Source of the DNA: Stomoxys calcitrans
Lineage: Eukaryota; Arthropoda; Insecta; Diptera; Muscidae
Assembly: GCF_963082655.1 (NCBI RefSeq)
Contig: NC_081552.1
Location: 195,190,598 to 195,254,597, forward strand
Direction: 5' to 3'
Length of the DNA: 64,000 nucleotides
The notes beneath the pieces are model-generated. The model made no database searches, was not told the origin of the DNA, and worked only from the letters and a program-made list of their open reading frames with translations. The translations under genes were made by a program, and so were the position numbers. Below, piece by piece: positions 22,381-34,348 of this stretch (positions are counted from its first letter, which is position 1; each line of letters begins with the position of its first letter).

Positions 22381-24110
22381 GCATCCGTCGCCAACAATAG
22401 AAACCATATTTTTTTGGTGATTGTGAGAGAGCAAAAAAATTTCTAACTAATCGCATTACCAATCTCCGAGATCTGGTATTTTTCAAATTATAGTAATGAA
22501 AAGTGTTTTTTACGGGAGACATTTCGACTCAAATATGGATATCATATTCGTTTCCACTCCCAAATCCCTTTACTTTGAACCCCATTTTGTCATAGTCGGT
22601 AATAATGAACCGTTTGGAGGGTGTTTTGGAGCTGGGGAGGCCACCGGTACTTTGCCCTGAAAATAGATACCAAATTCGATCTTTACTCCCAAATACCGTT
22701 GATTTGAGCTCCATATTGCTATAGTCGGAAATAAAGTTCAGTTTAAGGTGTGATTTAGAGCGTACCCCCAAAATTGGATATCAAATTCGTTTTCTACTCT
22801 CAAATACCTTTCGTTTGAGTCCCATAATGGGTAAATTAATCTATTGGACGTATTTGTAGGAGGAAAGGAAGCCACCTTGACTTGAACGCAAATTTTAATG
22901 TCATGTTTTTAATCTACTCCCAAATATCTTTCATTTGAATCCTATATATCCATGGTCGGCTGATATGCCCATTTGGGGGTATTTGGGGGTGAGGCGACCT
23001 CCCATTACTTGCACCTAATTTTTTATGCCATATTAGTAATCTACTGCCGGATAATTTTCATTTGAGCCCCATATTGATAAGAACGTCGAATATTTCTGTT
23101 AAGAGGAGTTTTTGGGTTAGGGCGGCCCGCTGGCTACTTTAACCCAAAATTTAATATGATTTTCATTTTCTAGTCTCCAATACCTTTCGTTCGATACCCA
23201 TATTGTGCCCATCAGTCCTCTTTTGGTTTTGGGTGGCGTTTTTGGTGTAAGGGGGAGGGTCAGCCATCAACCGATATCTAAAAATTATATAACCTATGTT
23301 TCTTTTTTTTGATTCTACAAAACAAACAAACAAACCGAGTCCCATATAGTCATGATGGGTCATATGTCCATTTGGGGTGTGGTGATCCCCTACACTTCGA
23401 TCTGATTTTGTATGCCAGATTCGTAATCTACTTCCGAATACCTTTCATTTAAGCCCCATATTGATATGGACGACCAATTTGTCTGTTTTTAGATATTTTG
23501 GGATTAGGGCGACTTCCTAGGTACTTGGACCAAATTTTTAATACAATATTCGTATTCTACTCTTCAATACCTTTCATTTGATATCCATATTGTCTTTATC
23601 GGTCCATTTGTGATTTTGGGTGGTATTTTTGGGGTAACGGGGAAGGTCCGCCCCCTTCCGATAACAACAAATTATAAAGCATATTTCTTCTTTCTGACCT
23701 TATTCGTAATCTACTCCCGAATACCTTTAATTTAAATCCCATATTGTCATGATCGTCAAATAAACCTATTTTATGGGGTTTTGGGGCTGGGGCTGGGGCT
23801 GCCCCCAGGAATTGGACCCAAATTTTATTATGAAATTCGTACTCTACTCTTGAATACCTTTCATTTGAATTCCATATTGGCCCGATCGGTCCACTTTTAT
23901 TTTTGGGTAGTACTTTTGGCGTAAGGGGGAGGGTGCGCCCCCTCCTGATATCAAAAAATTATATATCCTATGTTTCCTTCCAGATCAACCTACAATACAT
24001 AATCTGGGAACATTTCAAGGTAATCGGTTCAGCCGTTTTTGAGTCTATAAGGAACAAGCAAACAAACCGACAAACAAACACAAATTCAATTTTATATACA
24101 AAATTTATTT
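22381..24110 (-). repeat. Family B copy in inverted orientation
   Basis: Units now read CCTTTCATTTGAATTCCATATT, the reverse complement of the + units. It includes the reversed CTCCGAGATCTGG module at 22465 and ends with the reversed head (GTTCAGCCGTTTTTGAGTCTAT, then AACAAACCGACAAACAAACA). Together with 20315-22380 this makes a large inverted pair. Confidence 0.75.
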
Positions 24111-24720
24111 GAGTTTATTGAGTGTCGACTACTGGTACATGACGAACTTAGGAAAACTTACCCTTTAGAAAAGTATTCTTTTGTGGCCATATCCAAAGTA
24201 TCTCACTTTTCTCTTTTGCCGATTTAACAAACGATCGAACCGCGAACTGCTCTGCCAGCAGAGCTGACCAAATGTACACACACAGCAATGAAATCGCCAA
24301 CAAGTTGTACGCTCATCTGTTGTTAACATATTGGAGCACAACAAGAGAGCCATCGCTGTTAATAAACAATAAACCAACCACACTCCATGACTTTTTACCG
24401 GTTTTATATATGTACATGAACTTTATTTTTCCCGTTGTGAATTGGGCAAACGAGAGAGAAAGAAAACAAAGCAATGAAGAACACACGACTAACGGTACAG
24501 TAACAATGCCTTTTAGATTTGCTATTATGTAGGTATATTTTGCAAAGGAATAGTTTATTTTGCGTTTGACGTTTATTTCCCCTTTTAAAACACTAACACC
24601 AGTTAAACACATTAGCAGAAATCATTAACAAAATGTTTTTACCTGCATATATTTGATTTTGTTATTGATTTTTTTATTTATTTCAAATATTTTCTTTTTT
24701 AACTCATTCTACTGCCTTAA
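24111..24720. other. Unassigned AT-rich region sharing a motif with element X
   Basis: No gene is supported. It contains GCTCTGCCAGCAGAGC at 24249-24264, whose reverse complement (with flanking sequence) recurs in both element X copies. Confidence 0.45.
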
Positions 24721-24721
24721 T

Positions 24722-26275
24722 TTATTATACCCTCCACCATAAGATGGGGGGTATACTAATTTCGTCATTCTGTTTGTAACTACTCGAAATATTCGTCTGA
24801 GACCCCATAAAGTATATATATACTTGATCGTCGTGACATTTTATGTCGATCTAGCCATGTCCGTCCGTCTGTCCGTCCGTCCGTCCGTCCGTCCGTCTGT
24901 CTGTCGAAAGCACGCTAACTTCCGAAGGAGTAAAGCTAGCCGCTTGAAATTTTGCAGAAATACTTCTTATTAGTGTAGGTCGGTTGGTATTGTAAATGGG
25001 CCATATCGGTCCATGTTTTGATATAGCTGCCATATAAACCGACCTTGGGTCTTGACTTCTTGAGCCTCTAGAGTGCGCAATTCTTATCCGATTGGAATGA
25101 AATTTTGCACGACGTGTTTTGCTATGATATCCAATAACTGTGCCAAGTATAGTTCAAATCGGTGAATAACCTGATATAGCTGCCATATAAACCGATGTTG
25201 GGTCTTGACTTCTTGAGCCTCTAGCGTGCGCAATTCTTATCCGATCAGAATGAAATTTTGCACGACGTGTTTTGTTATGATATCCAACAACTGTGCCAAG
25301 TATGGTTTAAATCGGTCTATAACCTGATATAGCTGCCATATAAACCGATCTTGGGTCTTGAATTCTTGAGCCTCTAGAGTGCGCAATTCTTATCCGATTG
25401 GAATGAAATTTTGCACGACGTGTTTTGTTATTGTATCCAACAACTGTGCCAAGTATGGTTCAAATCGGTTCATAACCTGATATAGCTGCCATATAAACCG
25501 ATCTTGGGTCTTGACTTCTTGAGCCTCAAGGGGGCGCAATTCTTATCCGAATGGAATGGAATTTCGCACGACGTCTTTTGTTATGATATCCAACAACTAT
25601 GCCAAGTATGGTTTAAATCGGTCCATAACCTGATATAGCTGCCATATAAACCGATCTTGGGTCTTGACTTCTTGAGCCTCTAGAGGGCGTAATTCTTATC
25701 CGATTTGAATGAATTTTTGCACGAAGTATTTCGTTATGATATCCAACAACTGTGCCAAGTATGGTTGAAATCGGTCCATAACCTGATATAGCTGCCATAT
25801 AAACCGATCTTGGGATTTGACTTCTTGAGCTTCTAGAGGGCGCAATTCCTATCCGATTTGGCTGAAATTTTGCATGACGTATTTTATTTTTACTTTCAAC
25901 AACTGTGTCAAATAAGGTTCAAATCGGTTCATAACCTGATATAGCTGCCATATAAATCGATCCGGGATCTTGACTTCTTGACCCCTAGAAGTCGCAATTA
26001 TTACCCGATATGCCTGAAATTTTGTACGACGGATCCTCTCATGACCATCAACAAACGTGTTTATTATGGTCTGAATCGGTCTATAGCCCGATACAGATCC
26101 CATATAAATCGTTCTCTCTATTTTACTTCGTGAGCCCCAATGGGCGCAATTCTTATACGAATTGGCTGAAATTTTACACAGGTCTCCAACATATAATTTA
26201 ATTGTGGTCCGAACCGGACCATATCTTGATATCGTTTTAATAGCAGAGCAACTCTTTTCTTATATCCTTTTTTTT
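24722..26275 (+). repeat. TRE-1 element, tail truncated
   Basis: The head TTATACCCTCCACCATAAGA is followed by an expanded GTCCGTCC run (24857-24902) and about nine monomers, several closely similar (25030-25800). It breaks off at 26270 in the last unit before the tail, at a poly-T run. Confidence 0.8.
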
Positions 26276-27165
26276 TTTTATATATGGTTGCACCTTAAGA
26301 TGTAATACACTTTATTGCACAAGGCCAAACGGATATTCAAATAAAATCCTTTGTTATCTCTGCTTAAACACTGCATATTCACAAAAATATATCTTTTAAA
26401 TAGTTAAACATTAACATAAATATTCTGATAAGTCCGAGCACGGATAATTTGTTGCGATAAAGACGATTTCAGATGTTTACGCGCCGGCCACATGAATACA
26501 ACTACTTAAAGAAGCCGATGTTTGCCAAAAAAGTGTTCTGTTAGAAACGATTTGCGAAGGGGGATGAGTGTTGTTTATTAAAGTTTCCCAAAATTTGAGA
26601 GAATGAGAAAAAGCTAGCAAAGTCTCTTAACAATTGCTTGAGTACTTTGTGTGTGTGTGTGTGTGTGTGTAGCAACCTTTCCAATAGCTTTAAGTTGGCA
26701 ATTTTGTGCTATATTCGTTTTTTCTCTCTTCTGTTTCCACCCTTATTCTAGGTTCTACTTAAAGTAGTAGTTGTTTGCCGAAAAAAAAATGTTCTGATAG
26801 AAACAATTTGCGAAGGGGGGATGAGGGTATTTGAATGTGTTCAGAGAGAGAGAAACATTTGCAATTTCTTTGCTGTGGACGATGCTCTTCATTTAAAACT
26901 GTGTTTTTTATTAAAGTTTCCCAAATTGTGAGAGAATGAGAGAAAGCAAGCAGACTATTTTGTTTTTGTGTGTGTAGCAACCTTTCCAATAGCTTTAAGT
27001 TGGAAATTTGGTACTATATTCGTATATTCTCTCTTCTGATTCCACCCTTATTCTAGGGTGATCCATAATGAAAGTGTAAAGATTGATTAAAATAAATCGC
27101 GAAATTTACGCTCTAAATCGTAAGTTTTGTGTAATCGTAGCGTAAAGATATCAACAAATTCCTTC
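26276..27165. repeat. Element Y: diverged tandem duplication with GT microsatellite
   Basis: Two copies of one segment lie at about 26515-26757 and 26765-27059. They share GAAACAATTTGCGAAGGGGG, AGCAACCTTTCCAATAGCTT and TCCACCCTTATTCTAG. A (GT)11 run occupies 26649-26670. The same sequence recurs at 36245-36540. Class unknown. Confidence 0.6.
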
Positions 27166-27167
27166 TT

Positions 27168-28385
27168 AGAAGAAGTCAAATCGGGAAATCGGTTAATATG
27201 AGAGCTATATCAGGTTATAGACAGACTCGGACCGTACTTGACTCAGTTGTTGGAAGGCATAACAAAATACTTTGTACAAAATTTCAGGCAAAGCGGACAA
27301 AAATTGCGTCTTCCAGGGGCTCAAGAAGTCAAATTGGGAGAATGGTTTATATGGGAGCTATATAAGGTTATTGACCGATTTGGACCGTACTTGCCACAGT
27401 TGTTATAAGTCAAAACAGAACACTACATGCAAAATTTCAGGCAAAGCGGACAAAAATTGCGTCTTCCAGGGGCGCAAGATGTCAAATCGGGAGATCGGTT
27501 ATATTAGGTTATCGATCGATTTGGACCGTACTTGGCTCAGTTGTTGGAAGTCATAACAGAACACCCCATGCAAAATTTCAGCCAAAGCGGAGAAAAATTG
27601 CGACTTCCGGGTCCTCAAAAAGTCAAATCGGGAGATCGGTTTATACGGGAGCTATATCAGGTTATACACAGATTTGGACCGTACTTAGTATGGTTGTTGC
27701 AATCCATAACAGAACACTACATGCAAAATTCCAGGCAAAGCGGACAAAAATTACGTCTTCCAGGGGCTCAAGATATCAAATCGAGAGATCGGTTAATATG
27801 GGGGCTATATTAGGTTATCGACCGATTTGGACCGTACTTGGCTCAGTTATTGGAAGTCATAACAGAACATCACATGCAAAATTTCAGCCTAATCGGACGA
27901 AAATTGCGGCTTGATACGGCTCAAGAAGTCAAATCGGGAGATCAGTTTATATGGGAGCTATATCAGGTTATAGACCGATTTGAATCGTACTTGGCACTGT
28001 TGTTGAATGTCATAACGGAACATCAAATGCAAAACTTCAGCCAAATCGGACAAAAATTGCGGCTTCCAGAGGCTCAGGAAGTCAAATCGGGGGATCGATT
28101 TATATGGGAGCTACTTAGAAATCTGAACCGATATGGCCCATTTGCAATCCACAAGGACCTACATCAATAGTTAGTATGTGTGCAAAATTTCAAGCGGTTA
28201 ACTTTACTCGTTCGACCGCTATCGTGATTTTGTCGACGTACAGACGGATATGGCTAAATCCAATCAGAATGTCGAGACGATCCAGAATATATACTTCATG
28301 GGGTTCCAGATTGATATTTCGAAGTATTACAAACGGAATGACTAGATTAGTACACCCCCATCCAATGGTGGTCGGTATAAAAATA
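27168..28385 (-). repeat. TRE-2 element, tail truncated
   Basis: Starts inside a monomer (AGAAGTCAAATCGGGAAATC) and carries about seven 144-153 bp monomers. It ends with the reversed head: GACGTACAGACGGATATGGC and CCATCCAATGGTGGTCGGTA at 28375. Because monomer length is a multiple of three in places, long meaningless open frames run through it. Confidence 0.78.
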
Positions 28386-28399
28386 TTCCCTTTGAAAGC

Positions 28400-31140
28400 T
28401 ATAAGGCTTTATTCAATCAATACTAAAATGATTCACACCATTCGTTGCATATTCCTTGCCTTTGAGAGTGTAAGGTGAGATAAACAAAAACAAAATACAT
28501 GCAATGCAATTCATAGGCAATGAAAATTGCATACAAACCGTTCTCTGATACACACACACACACACACACACACACAAATAAAAAATGTGGTATCCATTAA
28601 GAGATTTTTCTTTGGACTCTCTTTGTAGTTGCTCAATGATTTTGTCTTCCCCTTTGCACTGAAGGAATTTCTCAAAAACCTTAATCATGTTGAAAAACCC
28701 CAATTTTATGTAAAGAGTTATGGTTTTGAGCAAAAGAAAAATACAAATTTTACTCTCTTAACACACTTAGTGTCGATTAAAGCTCACCTCCTTGCAAATC
28801 ATTTGCAAGAGAACACTTCTTTCTGCTTTTCTATATTTGAGCAAATTATGCGGTTTATGGAAACCTTTTCGAATAGTTTTGTTCGTGTGGTCGTCGCGTA
28901 ATGATCTAAAATCGTGGTTATCGCGAAAATCCGTGGTGTTCGGACTTTAAAAGCAGTAATTGAATCAAAATATTTGTGAGGATATTTAAAGTGCAATATA
29001 AAAAAGAAAATGTGAATGTGCGGTGTTGATATCCGAGAGATTGCTATGTATGTTGTTTTGTTTTTTTAATTCAGCCATGCACAAAATGGAATAGCGATGC
29101 TAAAATCAAATAAAACACCAACAAAGTTGTGGCTAATTTTTACGAAAGTGTTTAAGTGTTCGTGCGTGAAGCGAAAGGGAAACGGCAAGGCCTTTCAATG
29201 TAGGTAGCCCTGCTTTAATAAAAGTACCGTTCTTTCCACATTCTTCATTGATTGTTGTTCAATCTTTGCTTCTTTTTTATACCCACCACCGACGGATGGG
29301 GGTATATTCATTTTGTCATTCCGTTTGCAACACATCGAAATATCCATTTCCGACCCTATAAAGTATATATATTCTTGATCAGCGTAAAAATCTAAGACGA
29401 TCTAGACATGTCCGTCCGTCTGTCTGTTGAAATCACGCTAGAGTCTTCAAAAATAGAGATATTGAGCTGAAACTTTGCACAGATTCTTTTTTTGTCCATA
29501 AGCAGGTTAAGTTCAAAGATGGGCTATATCGGACTATATCTTGATATAGCCCCCATATAGACCGATCCGCCGATTTAGGGTCTAAGGCCAATAAAAGCCA
29601 CATTTATTATCCGATTTTGCTGAAATTTGGGACAGTGAGTTGTGTTAGGCCCTTCGACATCCTCCCTCAATTTGGCTCAGATCGGCCCAGATTTGGATAT
29701 AGCTGCCATATAGACCGATCCGCAGATTTAGGGTCTTAGACCCATAAAAGCCACATTTATTATCCGATTTTGCTGAAATTTGGGACAGTGAGTTGTCTTA
29801 GGCCCTTCAATATCCTCCGTCAATATGACTCAGATCGGTTCAGATCTGGATATAGCTGCCATATAGAGCGATCCTCCGATTTAGGGTCTTAGGTCCATAA
29901 AAGCCACATTTATTATCCGATTTTGCTATAGTTTGGGACAGTGAGTTGCGTTAGCCCCTTCGACATCCTCCGTCAATTTGGCTCAGATCGGTCCATATTT
30001 GGATATAGCTGCCATATAGACCGATCCTCCAATTTAGGGTCTTAGGCCCATAAAAGCTACATTTATTATCCGATTTTGCTGAAATTGGAGACAGTGCGTT
30101 GTCTTGGGCCCTCCGATGTCCTCCATCAATTTGGCACAGATCGGTTTAGATTTGGATATAGCTGCCATATAGACCGATCCTCCGATTTAGGGTCATAGGC
30201 CCATAAAAGCTACATTTATCATCCGATTTTGCTGAAATTTGGGACAGTGAGTTGTCTTAGGCCCTCCGACGTCCTCTATCAATTTGGCTCAGATCGGTTA
30301 AGATTTGGAAATAGCTGCCATATAGACCGATCCTCCGATTTGGGGTCTTAGGCCATTAAGAGGCGCATTTATTGTCCGATGTCGCCGAAATTTGGGACAG
30401 TAAGTTAAGTTAAGCCCCTTGACATACCTCTGCATTATCGCACAGATCGGTCCAGATTTGGATATAGCTGCCATATAGACCGATCTCTCGGCTTTAGGTT
30501 TTGGGGCCATAAAAATCGCATTTTTTGTCCAATGTTGCCGAAATTTGGGACAAAGAGTTAAGTTAAGCCCCTCCACATATTTCTGCTATGGGACATAAGG
30601 TATGAGTTTTGCACCGGATTTTGACGAAAGGTGGTTTACATATATACCCGAGGTGGTGGGTATCCAAAGTTCGGCCCGGCCGAACTTAACGCCTTTTTAC
30701 TTGTTTCGGTTCAAATGCAAACGAAGAGTGTATTTTCATATCTATTAACAGAGTGAGAGAAATAGAGAGAGCGCAAATTTTTTGCTTCCCCAAAATGTTG
30801 GGAGATGATTACAACTTTGTTTGATTAGCTCTGCTGGCAGAGCAGTTCGTGCTAAATGTTGTACTTCGTGGTTAGATCAGGTTGTTCGTTACACCACAGC
30901 AGAAAAACAGAATTTAAAGTGTAGTCATGTTGACAACATGTTATAGGCATGCGAAAATGGAAAGTGAAATAAAATTAAAGCGTGTGTGTGAGAGCGTATG
31001 TTAATGTGGTTCGATTTTTTTAGACATTTCAAAACCAAGTGCTAAGAATGGCAGAGAAATAAGACAAAGAAGAGCTGTACAAATTTCTTTGGTTCGGTTG
31101 GGCCGAATAAAAGCTGTGCTGGGTGTTAAAGGTATGTAAC
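28400..31140 (+). mobile_element. Element X copy 1, interrupted by a TRE-3
   Basis: Matches copy 2 (36500-37920) over 28590-29270 and again over 30705-31120. Shared sequence includes GAGCAAATTATGCGGTTTAT, TGGTCGTCGCGTAATGATCT, TTGGGAGATGATTACAACT and the palindrome GCTCTGCTGGCAGAGC at 30828-30843. A (CA)13 run lies at 28551-28576. No transposase or reverse transcriptase is seen; class unknown. Confidence 0.65.
29274..30704 (+). mobile_element. TRE-3 element, complete, inserted in element X
   Basis: The head TATACCCACCACCGACGGAT with GTCCGTCCGTCTGTCTGTTG at 29411 is followed by about eight monomers. The tail (GGTGGTGGGTATCC, then AAGTTCGGCCCGGCCGAACT) ends ACGCCTTTTTACTTGTTT at 30704. Element X copy 2 lacks this segment, so the boundaries and recent insertion are clear. 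Confidence 0.82.
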
Positions 31141-31177
31141 CGTTTTTTCCATTTTATACTACCATATAAAAAACAAT

Positions 31178-33335
31178 TAAAAGCGTGCTAAGTTTGACCC
31201 CCGTGTCCCTTGGGAACCCGCCACCACCATGGATTCTGCTAAAAATTCATACAAAATAAACTAAGTTGTAGGGCAAAATTTTATTCAACATACCAAACTT
31301 CTGTCAAACCAGCAAAAATTAAAGCTTCTAGGAAGCGAACAACAGGATGATCGAGAGACCGATTTACATGGGAGCCATATCAGGCTATAGACTGATTTTG
31401 GCCGTATTTGGTACAGTTGTTGGAAGTCGTAACAAAACATCGCATGCAAATGTCAGCCTAATTGGACAAAATTGCGGCTTGTAAGGGCTTAATAAGTCAA
31501 TTCGGGGGGACATTTTATATGGGAGCTATATCAGGTTAGAAACCGTTTAAGACCATACTTGGCACAGTTGTTGGAAGTCATTAAAGAACACCACGTGCAA
31601 AATTTCAGCTAAATCGAACAAAAATTGCGGCTTGTATGGGCTCAAGAAGTCAAATCGGGAGGACGGTTTATATGGGAGCAGTACTCGGTAAAGCTGTTGG
31701 AAGTCATTAAAGAACGTCACGTGCAAAATTTCAGCCAAATCGAGCAAAAATTGCGGCTTGTAAGGGCTCAAGAAGATACATCGGGTGGACGGTTAAATAG
31801 GAGCTATATTAGGCAAATCGGCAAAGCTGTTGGAAGTCATTTAAGAGCACCACAAAAATTGCGGCTTGTATGGGCTCAAGAAGTCAAATCGGGAGGTCGG
31901 TTTTAATGGGAGCTATATCAGGTTATAGACCGATTTGGACCTTGCTTGGCACAGTTGTTGAAAGTCGTAAGAAAACACTGTATGCAAACTTTCAGCCAAG
32001 TCGAATAAAATTTGTGGCTTACAGAAGCTCAAGAAGTCAAATCCGGAGATCGGCTTATATGGGAGCTATATCAGGTTATAGACCGATTTGGACCTTGCTT
32101 GGCACAGTTGTTGAAAGTCGTAAGAAAACACTGTATGCAAACTTTCAGCCAAGTCGAATGAAATTTGTGGCTTACAGAAGCTCAAGAAGTCAAATCCGGA
32201 GATCGGCTTATATGGGAGCTATATCAGGTAATAGACCGATTTAAACCGTACTTGACACAGTTATTGAAAGTCAAAAAAGAACGTCATATACAAAATTTCA
32301 GCCAAATCGGATGAAAATTGCGGCTTCCATGGGCTCAAGAAGTCAAATCGGCAGATCGGTTTATATGGGAGCTACATCAAGTTATAGACTGATTTGGACC
32401 TAGCTTGGCACAGTTGTTGAAAAACATAAGCGAACACCACGCACAATATTTCAGCCAAATCTGATGACAATTGCGGCTTTCAGGGGCTCAAGAAGTCAAA
32501 TCGGGAGATCGGTTTATATGGGAGCTACATCAGGTTATAAACCGATTTGGACCTTGCTTGGCACAGTTGTTGGAAGTCATTAAAGAACACCACGTGCAAA
32601 ATTTCAGCTAAATCGAACAAAAATTGCGGCTTGTATGGGCTCAAGAAGTCAAATCGGGAGGACGGTTTATATGGGAGCAGTACTCGGTAAAGCTGTTGGA
32701 AGTCATTAAAGAACGTCACGTGCAAAATTTCAGCCAAATCGAACAAAAATTGCTGCTTGTAAGGGCTCAAGAAGATACATCGGGTGGACGGTTAAATAGG
32801 AGCTATATTAGGCAAATCGGCAAAGCTGTTGGAAGTCATTTAAGAACACCACAAAAATTGCGGCTTGTATGGGCTCAAGAAGTCAAATCGGGAGGTCGGT
32901 TTTAATGGGAGCTATATCAGGTTATAGACCGATTTCAGCAGTACTCGGCAAAGCTGTTGCAAGTCATAACAGAATACTATGTGCAAAATTTCAGCCACAT
33001 CGGACAAAAATTGCGGCTTGTAAGGGCTCAAGAAGTCAAAATGGGAGGTCGGTTTATATGGGAGCTATATCTAAATCTGAACCGATATGGCCCATTTGCA
33101 ATCCCCAATGACCTACATTGATATTAAGTATCTGTGCAAAATTTCAAGCGGCTAGTTTTTAGCGTTCGACCTCTATCGTGATTGCGACAGACGGACGGGC
33201 ATGGCTAGATCGACTCAGAACGTTGAGACGATCAGGAATATATATACTTTGTGGGGTCCTAGATCAATATTTCAAGGTGTTACACACGGAATGACTAGAT
33301 TAGTATACACCCATCCTATGGTGGTGGGTATAATT
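31178..33335 (-). repeat. TRE-2 element, expanded copy with a 999-bp internal duplication
   Basis: The tail AAAGCGTGCTAAGTTTGACC is at 31180 and the reversed head ends CATCCTATGGTGGTGGGTAT at 33330. The block at about 31552-31932 recurs at 32551-32931 with only a few mismatches, offset 999 bp. A 153-bp monomer is also repeated almost identically at 31921 and 32074. This points to recent unequal exchange. Confidence 0.8.
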
Positions 33336-33348
33336 GAATAAATATAGT

Positions 33349-34348
33349 TATTATACTCTCCACTATAAGATGGGGCTATACTAATTTCGTCATTCCGTTT
33401 GTAGCACCTTGAAATATTCGTCTTAGGTCCCATAAAGTATATACATTCTTGATCGTAATGAGATTTTAAGTCAATCTAGGCATGTCCGTCCGTCCGCTTG
33501 TCGAAAGCACGCTAACTTTCGAAGAAGTAAAGCTAGGCGCTTGAAATTTTGCGGAAATGCTTTTTAGTAGCGTAGGTCAGCTGGGATTGTTAATGCACCA
33601 CATCGGTCCATGTTTTGATATAGCTGCAATACAAACCGGTCATGGATTTTGACTTCCTGAGCCACTAGAGGGCGCAATTCTCATCCGATTTGGCTGAAAT
33701 TTTGCATGAAGTATTTTGTTATGGCTTCCGACAACTATGTTCGGTATGGTTTAAATCGGTTCATAACCTGATATAGCTGGCATATAAATCGATCTGGGAT
33801 CTTGATTTATATGCCGATTTGACTGAAATTTTGCGTGATGTGTTTTGTTATGACTTCCAATAACTTTGCTAAGTATGGGGCGCCAATCGGTACATAACCT
33901 GGTATAGCTGCCATATACACCGATCTGGGATCTTGACTTCTTAAGCCACTAGTGGGAGCAATTCTTATCCGATTTGGCTGAAATTTTGTACAACGGCTTC
34001 TCCCATAACCTTCAACATGCGTGTCCAATATGGTCTGATTCGATCTATAGCCCGATATAGCTCCTATGTAAACTGATCTCCTGATTTTGCTTCTTAAGCT
34101 CCTACAAGGCGCAATGCTTATCCAAATGGACAGAAATATTACACAATGACTTCTACTATGGCCTTCAACATTCAATTCATTTACGATCCGAATCGGACTA
34201 TAACTTGATATAGCTCCAATAGCATAACAGTTCCTATTTAATATTCTTCGTTTGCTTAAAAAGAGATACCGCGCATACAACTCGACAAATGCGATCCAAG
34301 GTGGAGGGTATGTACGATTCGGCCCGACTAAACTCGCTCTTACTTGTT
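33349..34348 (+). repeat. TRE-1 element, near-complete
   Basis: The head TTATACTCTCCACTATAAGA and a GTCCGTCCGTCCGCTTGTCG module (33485) precede about five monomers. The tail GGTGGAGGGTATGTACGATT ends at TTACTTGTTT next to LINE sequence. Confidence 0.78.

Noticed and set aside
1351..34348. TRE elements as long terminal repeat retrotransposons
   Set aside because: No primer-binding site, polypurine tract, gag or pol is seen; the ends are short inverted matches, not direct repeats.
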